Of a stretch of 64,000 nt of DNA, positions 20,542-30,910 are shown piece after piece. A program made the position numbers and the translations under genes. Each line of letters begins with the position of its first letter. Position 1 is the first letter of the stretch. Source of the DNA: Icerya purchasi (Eukaryota; Arthropoda; Insecta; Hemiptera; Monophlebidae); NCBI GenBank assembly GCA_039619475.1, contig CM077116.1, forward strand, positions 151,669,088 through 151,733,087, written 5' to 3'. A model generated the notes under the pieces. It made no database searches. It saw only the letters and a program-made list of their open reading frames with translations, and had not been told where the DNA came from.

Positions 20542-21666
20542 AGTTGTGTCGGCAAATTGAAAAAAAAAACAATATTTATAATCGATATTCGTTACTATAG
20601 CTCCTCAAAAAAAAAAAAAAAAAAATCCCTTTACACCACCGACAAAATCTTACGCAAAACAAGAAATGGAAAATGAAATTTTATACGAATAGCTTGATAT
20701 AGTATGACATTTTTTCAATTAATTGTACCTCTTTTTTTCTATATTTTGGTTGCGCTGACTGGTTTTTTTCTTTTATTTCTTAGACCCTAATTCCAAAATT
20801 ATGGATGGGGAAATATATTTATTTGTGTTCGAAGTACAGAAAACTAGTGTACCCGAAAGGGAATGATGCGTGAAAATGAATGTGGAGCATAAACAAAACG
20901 AAATAAAGGTGGTGTGTGTAATAATTCCTTGCAAAATGTACTTACATTATTGGAAGGGGACGAGATGAAAAACATAGTTCCGGTGTATTCGTATTTATTA
21001 CTATTCAGTTTTTTTTATATTCCAAAATTAAAGGGGAATTAAAATTTATCTTAGTAATCGACTGTTTATTTCTTTCTTCTTAAAGCTTTCTTCAAAGTGT
21101 TTGCAGAAATCTTGAAAATCATTATTTATATTGAAAACGAAGTTTTCTTCATTTAAAAAGAAATTATTAATTTTTAACAAAATTGTTAAAATTCCTTTAC
21201 ATTTTTAAATTAAATAATGTCTGTTTTCTGAATTGTCTAATCATTGGGGAATTCTCTTTCTTCTTATTAAGCCTGCAGTACTGAGATTTTTATTTTTAAT
21301 GTAATTTTACACATCTTTGTTCAAATTAATTTTAGGTGCATTTAGTCCAAAGTTGGACAGTATTCATAACTGTGAGAATATATTGTTTGTTAAAATGCTT
21401 ACATTCAAAATGTTTTTATTTGGTTATTTATTATTGTATAATTGTTTCCAAAAATAATAATTTACACAGTGTGTGTGTACGCATTGAAAAATAAAAGCAA
21501 TTCGTAATTTTAATAAAAAAAAAAAAAACATTTAAAAGGTACGTAACCAAAAAGGTTATATTTAATTTTTGATTTTTTTAAACAAAAAGTTTCTTGTACA
21601 ATATGTATTTTGAGGAATAACTAAACTTTTAATTAGCATTATAAATTTTTTAATGATTATTTCTAG
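20542..21666. other. AT-rich sequence upstream of a possible exon
   Basis: No gene or element identified. Homopolymer runs (A8 to A18) occur near 20560-20625 and A12 near 21518. This could be intron of the gene with exons at 11295 and 21667. Confidence 0.4.
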
Positions 21667-21740
21667 GGCTTCCGATAATAGGTGATAAAAAAGTGAAAGC
21701 TACAGGTACGAAATACTTTGAAATTTTTAAAGAATTTTGA
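21667..21740 (+). CDS. Possible terminal or internal exon of an unidentified gene
   Basis: Acceptor TTATTTCTAG is followed by a phase-1 exon encoding GLPIIGDKKVKATG. Two readings are possible. It may splice at ACAG/GTACGA (21705), which keeps phase 1 and makes a 39-nt cassette exon. Or it may read through GTKYFEIFKEF to a TGA at 21738-21740 as a terminal exon. The REEP gene starts 266 bp further on, which favours the terminal reading, although no AATAAA is visible in between. It joins in phase to the 11295 exon. I do not recognise the protein. Confidence 0.4.
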
Positions 21741-21829
21741 TATAAGTTATCACATTTATCACTTTTGGAAAGTGATTAATGAATTAAAAATGTTTCACGT
21801 TTATTTTTAACGTTATCGATACTTGTCGA

Positions 21830-22005
21830 TCAAATTATCATATCGACAATCATTTCGGGCGGTTTTTACATTTCTGTTGCTACGCATTTGCATGTGGTCG
21901 TGCTTTGTTAGTTTCATGATATAATAATACATTGCTTTAATTTACTAAGCGGTTGTGCTTTATTTGTTATTTCGTTCGTTGTTCGTTATTTTTCATTATT
22001 TATAC
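21830..22005 (+). promoter_or_regulatory. Probable promoter and 5' UTR of the REEP gene
   Basis: Sequence immediately upstream of the REEP start codon, richer in CpG than its surroundings, with an ATTTGCAT octamer near 21884. No clear TATA box or initiator can be assigned. The role is inferred from its position before the first coding exon. Confidence 0.3.
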
Positions 22006-22159
22006 ATGAATACTTCTCAAATAATGACTTCTTTCGAAGGTTACACTCAACTGAAAGAAATATTAACAAATCTTATAAACAATGACGATAAAGTAGTTGG
22101 GAAAGCATTTAAGTTTCTCGAAGAAAAATCCGGAATTAGCAGAAAATATCTAGCAATAG
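22006..22159 (+). CDS. REEP5: REEP5-like protein, exon 1
   Basis: First coding exon of a REEP5/6-type (DP1/Yop1, fly ReepB) protein, which shapes tubular endoplasmic reticulum by inserting hydrophobic hairpins. It encodes residues 1-51 plus one base, starting MNTSQIMTSFEGYTQLKEIL and ending KFLEEKSGISRKYLAI. The last part matches the family's LE.KTGV.R.F...G segment just before the first hairpin. The ATG at 22006 is the first in frame; a second at 22024 is possible. The donor is G/GTAAGT, phase 1. The next exon is 18 kb away across an intron full of retrotransposons. Confidence 0.85.
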
Positions 22160-23254
22160 GTAAGTACTTGTTTTTATTTACTGGATAATTATTAAGACAT
22201 TTTAAATTAATAATAAAAGACGGTTTGTGTGCAGTGTGTCAGAGAAGTCATGAAACTATTGGACTTACGTAATTGATATTTTCTACGAAAAAATGAATAA
22301 AAATTTAAAGTTAAAAAACATTAAATATAACATATAGTAGCTAAAACGGACGAACTTTTTAATTAACCTGTTTTTATATCGCGCATTATTGTTCAAAGTA
22401 CCAGAGTCATCCACAATAAATTTCATTTTATATTGCACATTGTAAATAGTTAATAATGTAATGAAAAAATTTCATTTAAGGGAACAAATTTTAGTTAAAA
22501 CCTTTTTTAATTGAAATCCGTAAATTACCTTTATGATTTCTATGCGTGAAGAAGAAATATAAATCTGGGCTCACTAAAATATTTGTTTTCCATGTTTCTG
22601 TAACTGTATAACGTGTTCTTAAATTAAACAGCTTAAAATATTCATTGATTTTTATTCAATTTGATGATTTTACATTTAAAGCTGTGTTAAATTTTTAAGA
22701 AATTATTTTCACATTTCTTTTTCGTGATATAAGTAATTATGGTCGACGATCTTTTTATTGTTATTGGTTAACGAAGAGTTTATTATTTTCTATGAAAAGT
22801 AATAAAATGAAATTTTTTTTTGTGTGTATGCATGTAAAGATGGTTCTTTAATTTCAGTGGAGTGTGAAATAAATTAGTGTTTTTTCGTTTTTAATTAAAT
22901 TACTTTTTTAGGCACTTGTAATTCATCGAAGGTTGTATGAAATAATTCAAAATAATAAAAATGTTTACTATAAAAAAATGAAAAAAACCCGATAGAAAAT
23001 TTTTTAATATGAGACAGATGCTCAAAAAAAACCCTCAAAAAACAGATTTGTATTATTTATACCGCATGCGGTATTTAATATATAAATATATATATTTTTA
23101 AAACATGCTTTTCTTTAAAAGAAAAGGGTCGTTTTAAAAGTTAAAAACAAATTTTTTGAAGATGTAACTTTTGACAGGTCCTATTTACGTGCGACTAAAA
23201 GAGAAGCACAGTGTGTCACTCATATACAATTACTTCATAAATTCTTCAGTTTTA

Positions 23255-23370
23255 ACGTATTTTTTTTTTTTTTTTTTTTTGATTATTGTTTTAATGGTCA
23301 GCTGACCGTCCGTGATCCGCCATTTATAGACTTCACCAAAGTGGGAGGTCCTGGCTGGATCGATTATTAT
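23255..23370 (-). mobile_element. Poly(A)-tailed retroposon remnant
   Basis: A T20 run at about 23260-23281 followed by a GC-richer block is, on the minus strand, a 3' end with a poly(A) tail (CCAGCCAGGACCTCCCACTT ... GGTCAGCTGACC ... A20). It differs from the 3' ends of the I-like LINEs in this window. It could be a SINE or a LINE tail. The 5' limit is uncertain. Confidence 0.4.
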
Positions 23371-24501
23371 ATATAAAGAAAAAAATTATTGTGGTACATA
23401 GTAAAGTATGGTTAATATCTTGTTAATATAAATTAACGCAGTTAGGTGTTGTCGCCGGATTTTTCTTTTTCACAGGCTCTTCCGATATATACGAGTTTAC
23501 GCGCTAAGCTATTCTTTTCGTCTTACATAACTAGAATATTGTCAAAAGTTATATTCCTGAAAGATTTTTTTAACTTCTAGTACAATGTTTTTAAAAAAAA
23601 AGATTTATTTTACACTTTTTAATTATAGCGAAATTATTATAAATTATTTGAAAAATTATATTAATAGATTCATTAGCAATTTAAATAATAATAGTATATA
23701 TTTATGAAAGGTAATAATTTTTATTTTAAACTTTTATTGTACAAAATAATGAAATATGAAATGTTTCAGTCTTACAAAATTATTTTTGATATATCCATTT
23801 TATAATAAATTTCTATACATTGTTATTAAAAGCTTACTTATATTTCGAAGGTGTATGTGATAATCGTAATTACAAAAACGATTATTATTTATCAAAGATG
23901 ACATTTTTTCATACGTTCGATTTTTGCTAAGGCACCGTTGTTGAAAGGGTTGTTGTCTGTTAATTTTAAACTGACCAATTCTTTAATCTGAAGTTTGCCG
24001 AGTGATCGAACTCCGTTGCGCCTGATCCATGCTTATCCTTCGACAGATAGCTTTGGGCCGTTATTTATAACGACATAGTCTATTGTAGAGCATTCGACAT
24101 TTAAAAATTCCGTAACTAACAAGACAGGAAATTGTATAGATTGCCGTATAAATTTCTAAATTAGCTTGATGCAATGACGCTTTCAAAATTTGTTGATTTC
24201 TCTGGCATTGTAATTAGTTCTTACAGGCTGAGTTGAGCGTTGTGATAGATGATAGTATCATAAAGTGAAATTATTTTCACACAACCAATGCAATGGATTA
24301 AACACTTTGTGTGAGATGTTGAAATGTTTAAGTTTTTAAGGTGTTAACAATTATGATCCTCGCAATTTCTGGTGATCTAGGTAATCATGCGTGGTACCTT
24401 TTCGCCCATTTTGAACATAAAAGAATCGCTTGTCCGCTGTAGTTATTCTACGCGTATAAACCATCGAACTTAATTACTTTGATGAATAATATTGCTTGTG
24501 A

Positions 24502-24984
24502 CTAGTCGTTTTTCTGTTGGCGAGTGGATTGCATGTGGTATTGATCCAGATTAATCCAATAAGCTCTTGGAGGTGCTCTTTTTTTACGATTTATTATACG
24601 ATTTTTGCAGCGATGATAACGTGTCAGTTGACTTTTTAATTCGTTTAGAGAGTATAACGGTTCTGTTTCTTGAGATCGAACCATCGAAATCTGGTTTGAA
24701 TATCATCGATTTCCACATGTCTCGTAAATATTGTCACAAAACTTACTGATTGCATTCTCGAATGAAGTAATATTAGCCTTTAATTCACGACGACGTTGAT
24801 CAATATGTCCTAAGCGAATTTTACGTCTTTAAGGTGTTTCGGTTTCTAACGTTTTGAATCGCTCGGTGTTCCGTTGTTTGTTTATTATCATTATTTTTGT
24901 TGGCTCCTTTTTCCTGGAATTTTTTACGCCCTGTATTCCAATCGTCTTTTTCGCTAAATCTCCTTCCATTTTTTATTACTGATG
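24502..24984 (-). pseudogene. Decayed basic coiled-coil ORF, unidentified
   Basis: Minus-strand relic. It starts near 24970 as MEGDLAKKTIGIQGVKNSRK, Lys/Arg-rich, and has stops at about 24830 and 24690. It continues with RRRELKANITSFENAISKFC and ends in a 60-codon open piece (24684-24502) with LNELKSQLTRYHRCKNRI. Charge and helical character recall the relic at 10337-10976, but I see no alignable block. It may be a transposon structural protein; no function assigned. Confidence 0.35.
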
Positions 24985-25799
24985 TTGACGTTTGCAAAAA
25001 TTAGCAATTTTAAATTGAAGTCTATGAAATAGTTTTGAATGGATTAGAAAAAATAATTACCGCGGAAGTTTTAAAGTTTTCAATTCGCCACAAGGGAGAA
25101 TGTTTCTACGTTTTTTTTAAATAGAGTTTATACTTATATTTGATGGTAGTTACCGATATTTTTTATTTTATATTTGATAAAGCCCATGCCCTCCATTTCC
25201 ACCCTTACGATAGCGGATGATGGCAAAATGGTTGTTGAACATTGAAATATGGCATTGTCATCCGACTTTACCGTTTTAAAAAATTTCATTATCTTCTACC
25301 GTGTTAAAATAAAGTTGTAAGATTCCACCTGGGGGAAAACTGAATCGTGTCAAGTTAAACAAAAACAGTTAAAAAAGCGGAAATTAATTTCGAGTCTGTA
25401 ACACCTGTAATAACTAGATTCAAGCAAGCGGATAAGTATTATAGTGGGCAACTATTCTATTCTTTCTTACATCCTCAGAAGGTGATGACGTGAAATGACA
25501 ACATCTGACGACGTGATTCTCCCGATTCGTCTTGTTTCGTGCAATTTAAAGCCGCTTCATTTTTGTTCAGATTCGGGTTTCTAGTTTTTCGTGTTTATTT
25601 TTCCAGATATTACCGGCCGCTCTGAAGTATTTATATCGCGCCAGGTACATATTTAATTAATTATTGAGACATTTCTTCCGTTCCCCAACCTGGATTTCTA
25701 CAGTTTTTCTTTATAGACCCCCCACGTTTCAAACACGTCCCCATTCTGTTACAGTTCCTCCCGTACTGCAATAGTTTGTGCTTGTTAGAAAAAGAAGCA

Positions 25800-26540
25800 G
25801 TTTAATTTTTTTTTTTTATTGTTTTGCGATTGCTTTATATATAGTAGTACGGGTCCATGGATCTTACCAAATTCACGCTTAATATTCGTTGACATAGATG
25901 AAAGCATTTAAAGTTGTCCGCCCGGGTCGAAGGGTGCTACTTGTTTATATTTTCAATTATCAGTCTTGTATGCTATCATGACTTGTTTTTGATTTATATT
26001 TAATCCGCAATTCTTGCTGTTCACTTTAAACTTTCGCGTGGTATTTTTCAGTTGCTTTTTAAAACTTCCGTTGATAATAGTGTTATCAGTTTATCGTAAA
26101 TTGTCAACTTCAGTTTCCTATTCACCTATCATCATTCCAGTCAAATAAAACTTGCGTAACGTTCACAGGCTTTTTCCAAACAGCTGTGGTGCATTAATTA
26201 TTTGATATCTTCAAGAAGTACCAAGTGTGTTCTTGAAGAATCTTCTCTTTAATAACTACAGTTTTAATCTATCGTTGATGATTGAAAGTATTATTTTGCT
26301 CATATACGACATTAGCACTGTCTGTCTGCTGCATTGTATACCGGTGATCTCTTTTTGGCGTAATATATGCAGTAACACATCTCGCCAGACCGCCATCCAG
26401 TTCTCCATGTTTGATGACACAACGACATAATATTAATCTTTATTTCCGTCATTGAGTTTAATATTTCGACTGTGATGCAGTCTTGTCTTGCGGCTTTTTC
26501 GTTTGAGCATTCTCGATTCCCTTTCTAATTATTCTTTCAT
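25800..26540 (-). pseudogene. RTE/craft-like reverse transcriptase relic
   Basis: Minus-strand text with many stops still reads as an RT of the RTE/craniofacial-development-protein-2-like type. A KKPQDKTA-type block (family KAAGSDGI) lies near 26500, MSKIILSIINDRL near 26290, a decayed catalytic box (TDNTIINGS for YADDTII.G) near 26090, and GLNINQ near 26000 followed by KQVMIAYKTDN. The order and spacing fit RT blocks 1 to 6. The matching endonuclease relic is at 30490-30910, separated by LINE D and other sequence. Low sequence quality means the clade is tentative. Confidence 0.55.
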
Positions 26541-27106
26541 TTATCATTGATATTCGTATCGGAAATGCGAAATAGATGTTCGTAGTTTAACCGTTATGCC
26601 ATATTTTGTATAATTTGTGCTTTGGTTTAAATTCATTGTTAAGGAACCGAATTCGTCATATTATCAGGTTCATTATTATTTGCAGGCCATTCTATTTCTG
26701 AATCCTTTCTGCACGCTGTTTCATTTTCTTTGTCTACATAGTTGATAGCGGAGTAAGGTGGGGTGCACATTATTTCATGCGATCCGATTAAACGGATTAA
26801 AATTAAACGTAATCGTTGATAGTGTCTACGTAAATTTTGTGAACTTGTAGTTTTTGTTTTTTGCGATTTCCGTAGTTGTACCGCTTCCTCTGTGTTATAA
26901 AATCCGATGCGTATTTATTTTTGAAACAGAATTTAGTGGATTACGAGGTAAGCGTATAATTTATTTTTCAAACGACGTTTAGGAAGTACTTAAGTGTTAG
27001 CGAGGGTCAAAGGGGGACGAAATGGGATATTACGAAATCAAAGTGCTCCATCTAAAACTTGAAAGTACAAATTAATGTTTTGTATTATTCGAATGGCTAG
27101 AGAGCA

Positions 27107-27334
27107 GTGCGTAACGTTATTTCGGTTCCACAAACAGCTTTGCAAGGACAAGTAAAACAAACTCATACGATTCAAAATGTAAAAAACCCTTTGGACGCAA
27201 AGCAGTATTGTCAATACTTTTCTGAGATCGCTAGGACATGTAGTTACTGCTTTTTATGTAGCAGAATTATTTTTCAATGGTTTTGTACGGACTGCAATAT
27301 CAGAACTGCTACTAATGTTTTTAAGAGTATCTGA
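27107..27334 (+). other. Short open stretch, unidentified
   Basis: 75 open codons on the + strand, with 5 cysteines in a Cys-rich patch (TCSYCFLCSRIIFQWFCTDC). It resembles no family I can name. It lies inside the decayed RTE-like region, between the RT relic and LINE D. There is no splice support. It may be part of an unknown transposon or chance. Confidence 0.2.
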
Positions 27335-27719
27335 CTGTTTAATAGCACTGCTTTAAGAGAAGCTGATTCATTTACGAGGTGGGTAGATAATTGTCTTACT
27401 GCGAAGAAAGATTTTTTACAACTCGATTGTTCGTTTTAGTTTAACTGTATATCAGAGAGCGATGAAAAGCAAAAAGATTATTTTATTATTTTTTTTTTTT
27501 TTGTCTGTTTCAAAAATTTTTGATACTAGTACTTGTGACAACTCGAAGAACAAAAACATGGGCATTTTTCAATTATAACAATCGTAGAAAAATTAAGAAA
27601 AATGTGAAAATGAAAAAGTTACACGGGAGAATTAAAGTACTAAGAAAAAAAATAAAAAGGGATGATACATGGTTTTGCTTTTTTGTTTTTTTTTTAATGG
27701 GCTCATCAAACACGGAACT

Positions 27720-28136
27720 TCACTCAGAAACAATTAGAAATGAAACAGGAAAGTTATATAATAAAACGATCAGGAAGGTAACAATGACAGAGATAATAAG
27801 TGTAGAAGGAAAATACAGAATATAACGGGTACTAAAGGGAGCAGGAAACTCAAGCCTGAGTAAATGAGAGTACACAGCCGAATGTTCCACCGAAAGAGAT
27901 AAACACTTAATAAACACGTGATCAGCGTCACAAACAACTGTATCCTTTGAATGGAGAGGACAACATGGTGAAGAGGCTGACGAGAAGCGAAAGCGGGAGG
28001 AGGACAGCAAGGAATAATTAAAAGGCGAATGCATAATAGAGACAACAACAAAGCGTAAAAGTGAAGGAAAGGAACAACAAAGCGTAAAAGTGAAGGAAAG
28101 GAACAACAAAGCGTAAAAGTGAAGGAAAGGAACCAT
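27720..28136 (-). pseudogene. Copy D C-terminal zinc-finger region
   Basis: Open frame of about 138 codons covering the end of ORF2, with SKDTVVCDADHVFIKCLSLS and SVEHSAVYSHLLRLEFPAPF, the region of the C-terminal CCHC finger. Its 5' third is scrambled by the 29-bp triplication, which repeats FYALLFLSFTF-like text in all three frames. It is homologous to copy C 16440-16724. Confidence 0.7.
28044..28130. repeat. 29-bp tandem triplication inside LINE copy D
   Basis: Three perfect copies of a 29-bp unit (starting AACAACAAAGCGTAAAAGTG) at 28044-28072, 28073-28101 and 28102-28130. Other copies of this LINE have a single unit here, so this is a local expansion after or during insertion. Since 29 is not a multiple of 3, each copy shifts the reading frame. 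Confidence 0.95.
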
Positions 28137-28646
28137 GGATCGGAAAGAAGACTAGGTCGAGCAGAGGGATAGAAGGAGTGATTATGAGAAAAAGAGAAAG
28201 TGTATACGTCTGATCAAAACCTGAGATGAAAATTAGAGATTAGAAGATGAGCTTTTTTTTGAAGAAGAAGGAAGAAGAGAATCAGCTGCCTCGTTACCAA
28301 AGATGCCAGAATGACTAGGAATCCACATTAAATATCAGGGTGAGTCGTATGGAGAGAAGAAAGTATCTGGATGAGAGAACGTATACAGAGAATTATTGCC
28401 TGAAGGGTATTTATAGAGTCAAAGATAATCAAAAAATTTGAAGAAAAATAACGGAACATAAAGCGGTTATCAACTCGGCCATAGGTATGGAACAGAAAGA
28501 AGGAACACAAAAAGATTCCGAAAAGTTAAAATTTGGAAGAACAAAAGGATCACCAACATTAGTAGGCCCTTTCGAACTACCAGTGAAAATAGTTACTTGC
28601 CACGGAGAGAAAGAATTGATAGTGATGCAGAATTCCTGTTTAATTA

Positions 28647-29150
28647 CTACTTAAGGGCGAAATTTTGAAAGTGGGTGTAGAATAAATAGCCGGGAAGGAT
28701 GACGGAGGTCCATGAAGTTGAAGGAGAAATAGGGGAGACTATTAAAGGAAATTTTGTAGGGTCAAAATTAACTAAGACGGAGAGAAATAAAAGATAAGAT
28801 AGACATTTTCTTAAGCACAAAACGCCAATTCCTGGAAATTGAAAGGTACGAGAAAATGAGAATGAAAAACGTTTAGCAAGGAAGCGATAGCCTAAATAAG
28901 ATCTACGAATAAACAGGGATGGTGTATTCGATTCAGCAAGCAGTGCTGGAATAGGAGAGGATTTAAGAGCATCAAGACAGAGTTGAAGACAAAAGTTTTG
29001 GATCACATCCGGTTTAGGAAGTCGGGACTCGGAGGCGCAGGCATAAATAAAAGAACAACAGTCAAACTTGACGCGAATGATGGACTTATATAGAGAAATA
29101 AGAATGTAAGAGTCACCACCCCATTTATTTGGTAACAAGGCCTTCAGCAA
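28647..29150 (-). pseudogene. Copy D RT thumb region
   Basis: About 165 open codons from the deletion junction: LKALLPNKWGGDSYILISLY, VKFDCCSFIYACASESRLPK, SLFIRRSYLGYRFLAKRFS. Nearly the same as copy C 17693-18268 but without the MITE. This shows the state of the locus before the MITE insertion in copy C. Confidence 0.8.
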
Positions 29151-29407
29151 GTTTAACTATTGTAGTATAGGGAAATGAAGAAGAGAGGTGGATAAAACGA
29201 TTGGACACGAGCTTAATGATAAGGGAAGTGAAATTGTCTGGAATTTTAATTGCCGTCATTTTACCTCTTAAAGTTGGTAGATGGACATTATCAAAAGCAC
29301 AGGAGACATTTTTTTTCGCATAAAAGACATATAAATGAGTCAGGAGGGCCAATACCAAGCTAAAAGCCGAACATACTGTTAGGAACTACATTATAATGTT
29401 CCAGCCA

Positions 29408-29734
29408 TCAGACAAGGTGCTTGTTCAACATACCTTCAAACAATTTTCTGATGCAGGATGCTAAAAAAATGAGGCATAAAGAAGAACTTTTCTTAGGAAT
29501 AGGGAAAATGATGAAGGAATTCCGAGAGGGGGGAATTATACCCCTGGAAAGGATAAAAGTTAAGATTGAAACGGAGGTAAGGGCAGATAGGTTTTTAAGA
29601 GCAAGATAAGGTATGTTGTCAAGGCCCGGAGTGGGACTGGAAGATTTGGATAGAACAGACTTTAATTCATTAAAATTGAAAGCGGAAGTGTGGAAGTGGG
29701 AAGGAGAGTTTTGCGGAAATAGGCTGGAGTACAA
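29408..29734 (-). pseudogene. Copy D RT N-terminal blocks
   Basis: 108 open codons with the RT entry region: FNFNELKSVLSKSSSPTPGL, DNIPYLALKNLSALTSVSIL, IIFPIPKKSSSLC and ASCIRKLFEGMLNKHLV. It gives the lineage's sequence for the part that is deleted from copy A. A neighbouring frame (29358-29125) carries motif A with SCAFDNVHLPTLR. Confidence 0.75.
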
Positions 29735-30489
29735 TTCGTTAAAGGAAGGAACATAAACAGGATCGACAGAATCAATCGTGTTTATGTTGAACCAAACTGT
29801 ATTTCAATTTCACGGGAGTTTGGAAAAATTGTCAACAAATTGTCTCATTGTTTTTTTGTCGGTGTCAAAAGTGCGATGAACATGCGTCGCATATATGTGT
29901 TCATCGTCAAAAATATGAACATTTAAATTCGAAATCAGTTTTAAAAAGTTTATAAATAATTCTATTTGTATTTTAAGTACAAGTTTAACGGAAAATTTGT
30001 TTTATACCCACAATTTGCTAGTCTTTTTTGGTTTTACAGGAAAAATAGTACTCCCTCATGACCTGCAAACTAATTTTTTTTTATGGGTTTGGCTTTTAAT
30101 TAATTAGGAAATGTGATCAATTTACCCGAGATATAATTTTAATAAAATATTAATTAGTAAAGAACATTTTAGAAATAAAATTTTAGTTTTAACTCCGAAA
30201 CATTTAGTTTTTATTTAACGTTAAACTTTAAGTATCTTTTTTTTGCTCCACTATAATCGCTTCGTGACATTGTATTGTGATTATTTTCTTTATTCCGTGT
30301 TGCTTTTCTATGAATATTAGAATTTCTGTTGATAACTGGCGATTTTTGGAATAAATATTTTCCTGATATTAATTCTTTCATTTTTTGTGCTGTACCGGTT
30401 TTGCATAGTTTCCGATCTCGACAACTTCATGTGTTTCATAGAATTTTTCCTGTAATAATTTGGCTGAGGAGTCTTGAGTTTTGCGGTCT

Positions 30490-30910
30490 GTTTCGATTAT
30501 CTACTATGCAACTTAAACTCTTTATGGATGCTTATGAGTAGTTTATGATCCGAACCGCATACCGATATTGTTTACCCGATGCTAGTCATTTTATCCGGTT
30601 GTTATCCGGGTCGACAGTCGTTCGGAATAATATTTAAACATAGTGTCGATAATTCTGAAGCCTTTGTCAGTTGCAAATTGGAAGAAGCGTTTTTTCTTTG
30701 AAATTAAGCTTAAACCAAGTTTTGCGAATTTTTTTCCTAATACGATCATTTTTTTCCGTGTAACTTATTTTTTCGTTATGATTTCATACGTATCTATATC
30801 ATCATTTCCTCTGATTTTTGATCTGTCATTTCTATTCCATCATGCTCATCATCGCTTGTGGGTCTGTGATGTGAAAGTTAAATTTGTTGTCATGTCCAGA
30901 CGTACTTTTA
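30490..30910 (-). pseudogene. RTE/craft-like endonuclease relic
   Basis: On the minus strand, decayed text reads VLGKKFAKLGLSLISKKKRF and FQFATDKGFRIIDTMFKYYS, matching the conserved endonuclease segment of RTE/craft-type LINEs (G.FG...N.RG..LL.FA...L.I.NT.F). Sequence down to about 30490 continues NDRIGKQYRYAVRIIN, a decayed version of the block with the catalytic Asp of the IDYI motif. It is probably the same element as the RT relic at 25800-26540. Confidence 0.5.

Larger units (their letters stand above)
27679..29830 (-). mobile_element. I-like LINE copy D, internally deleted
   Basis: Minus-strand copy inserted in the RTE-like relic. The 3' end has the shared block AATTGTTTCTGAGTGAAG and an A-rich tail (T run at 27679-27698). 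In order from the 5' side: RT entry region with SSPTPGLDNIPYLALKNL and ASCIRKLFEGMLNKHLV (29734-29408), motif-A region with CAFDNVHLPTL (about 29310), a junction at about 29150 straight into the thumb (ALLPNKWGGDSYILISLYKS), RNase H pieces (28640-28330) and the C-terminal finger. The segment holding QGLPQG and FADD is deleted. A 29-bp triplication lies near its 3' end. The 5' limit is approximate and no target duplication was found. Confidence 0.82.
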
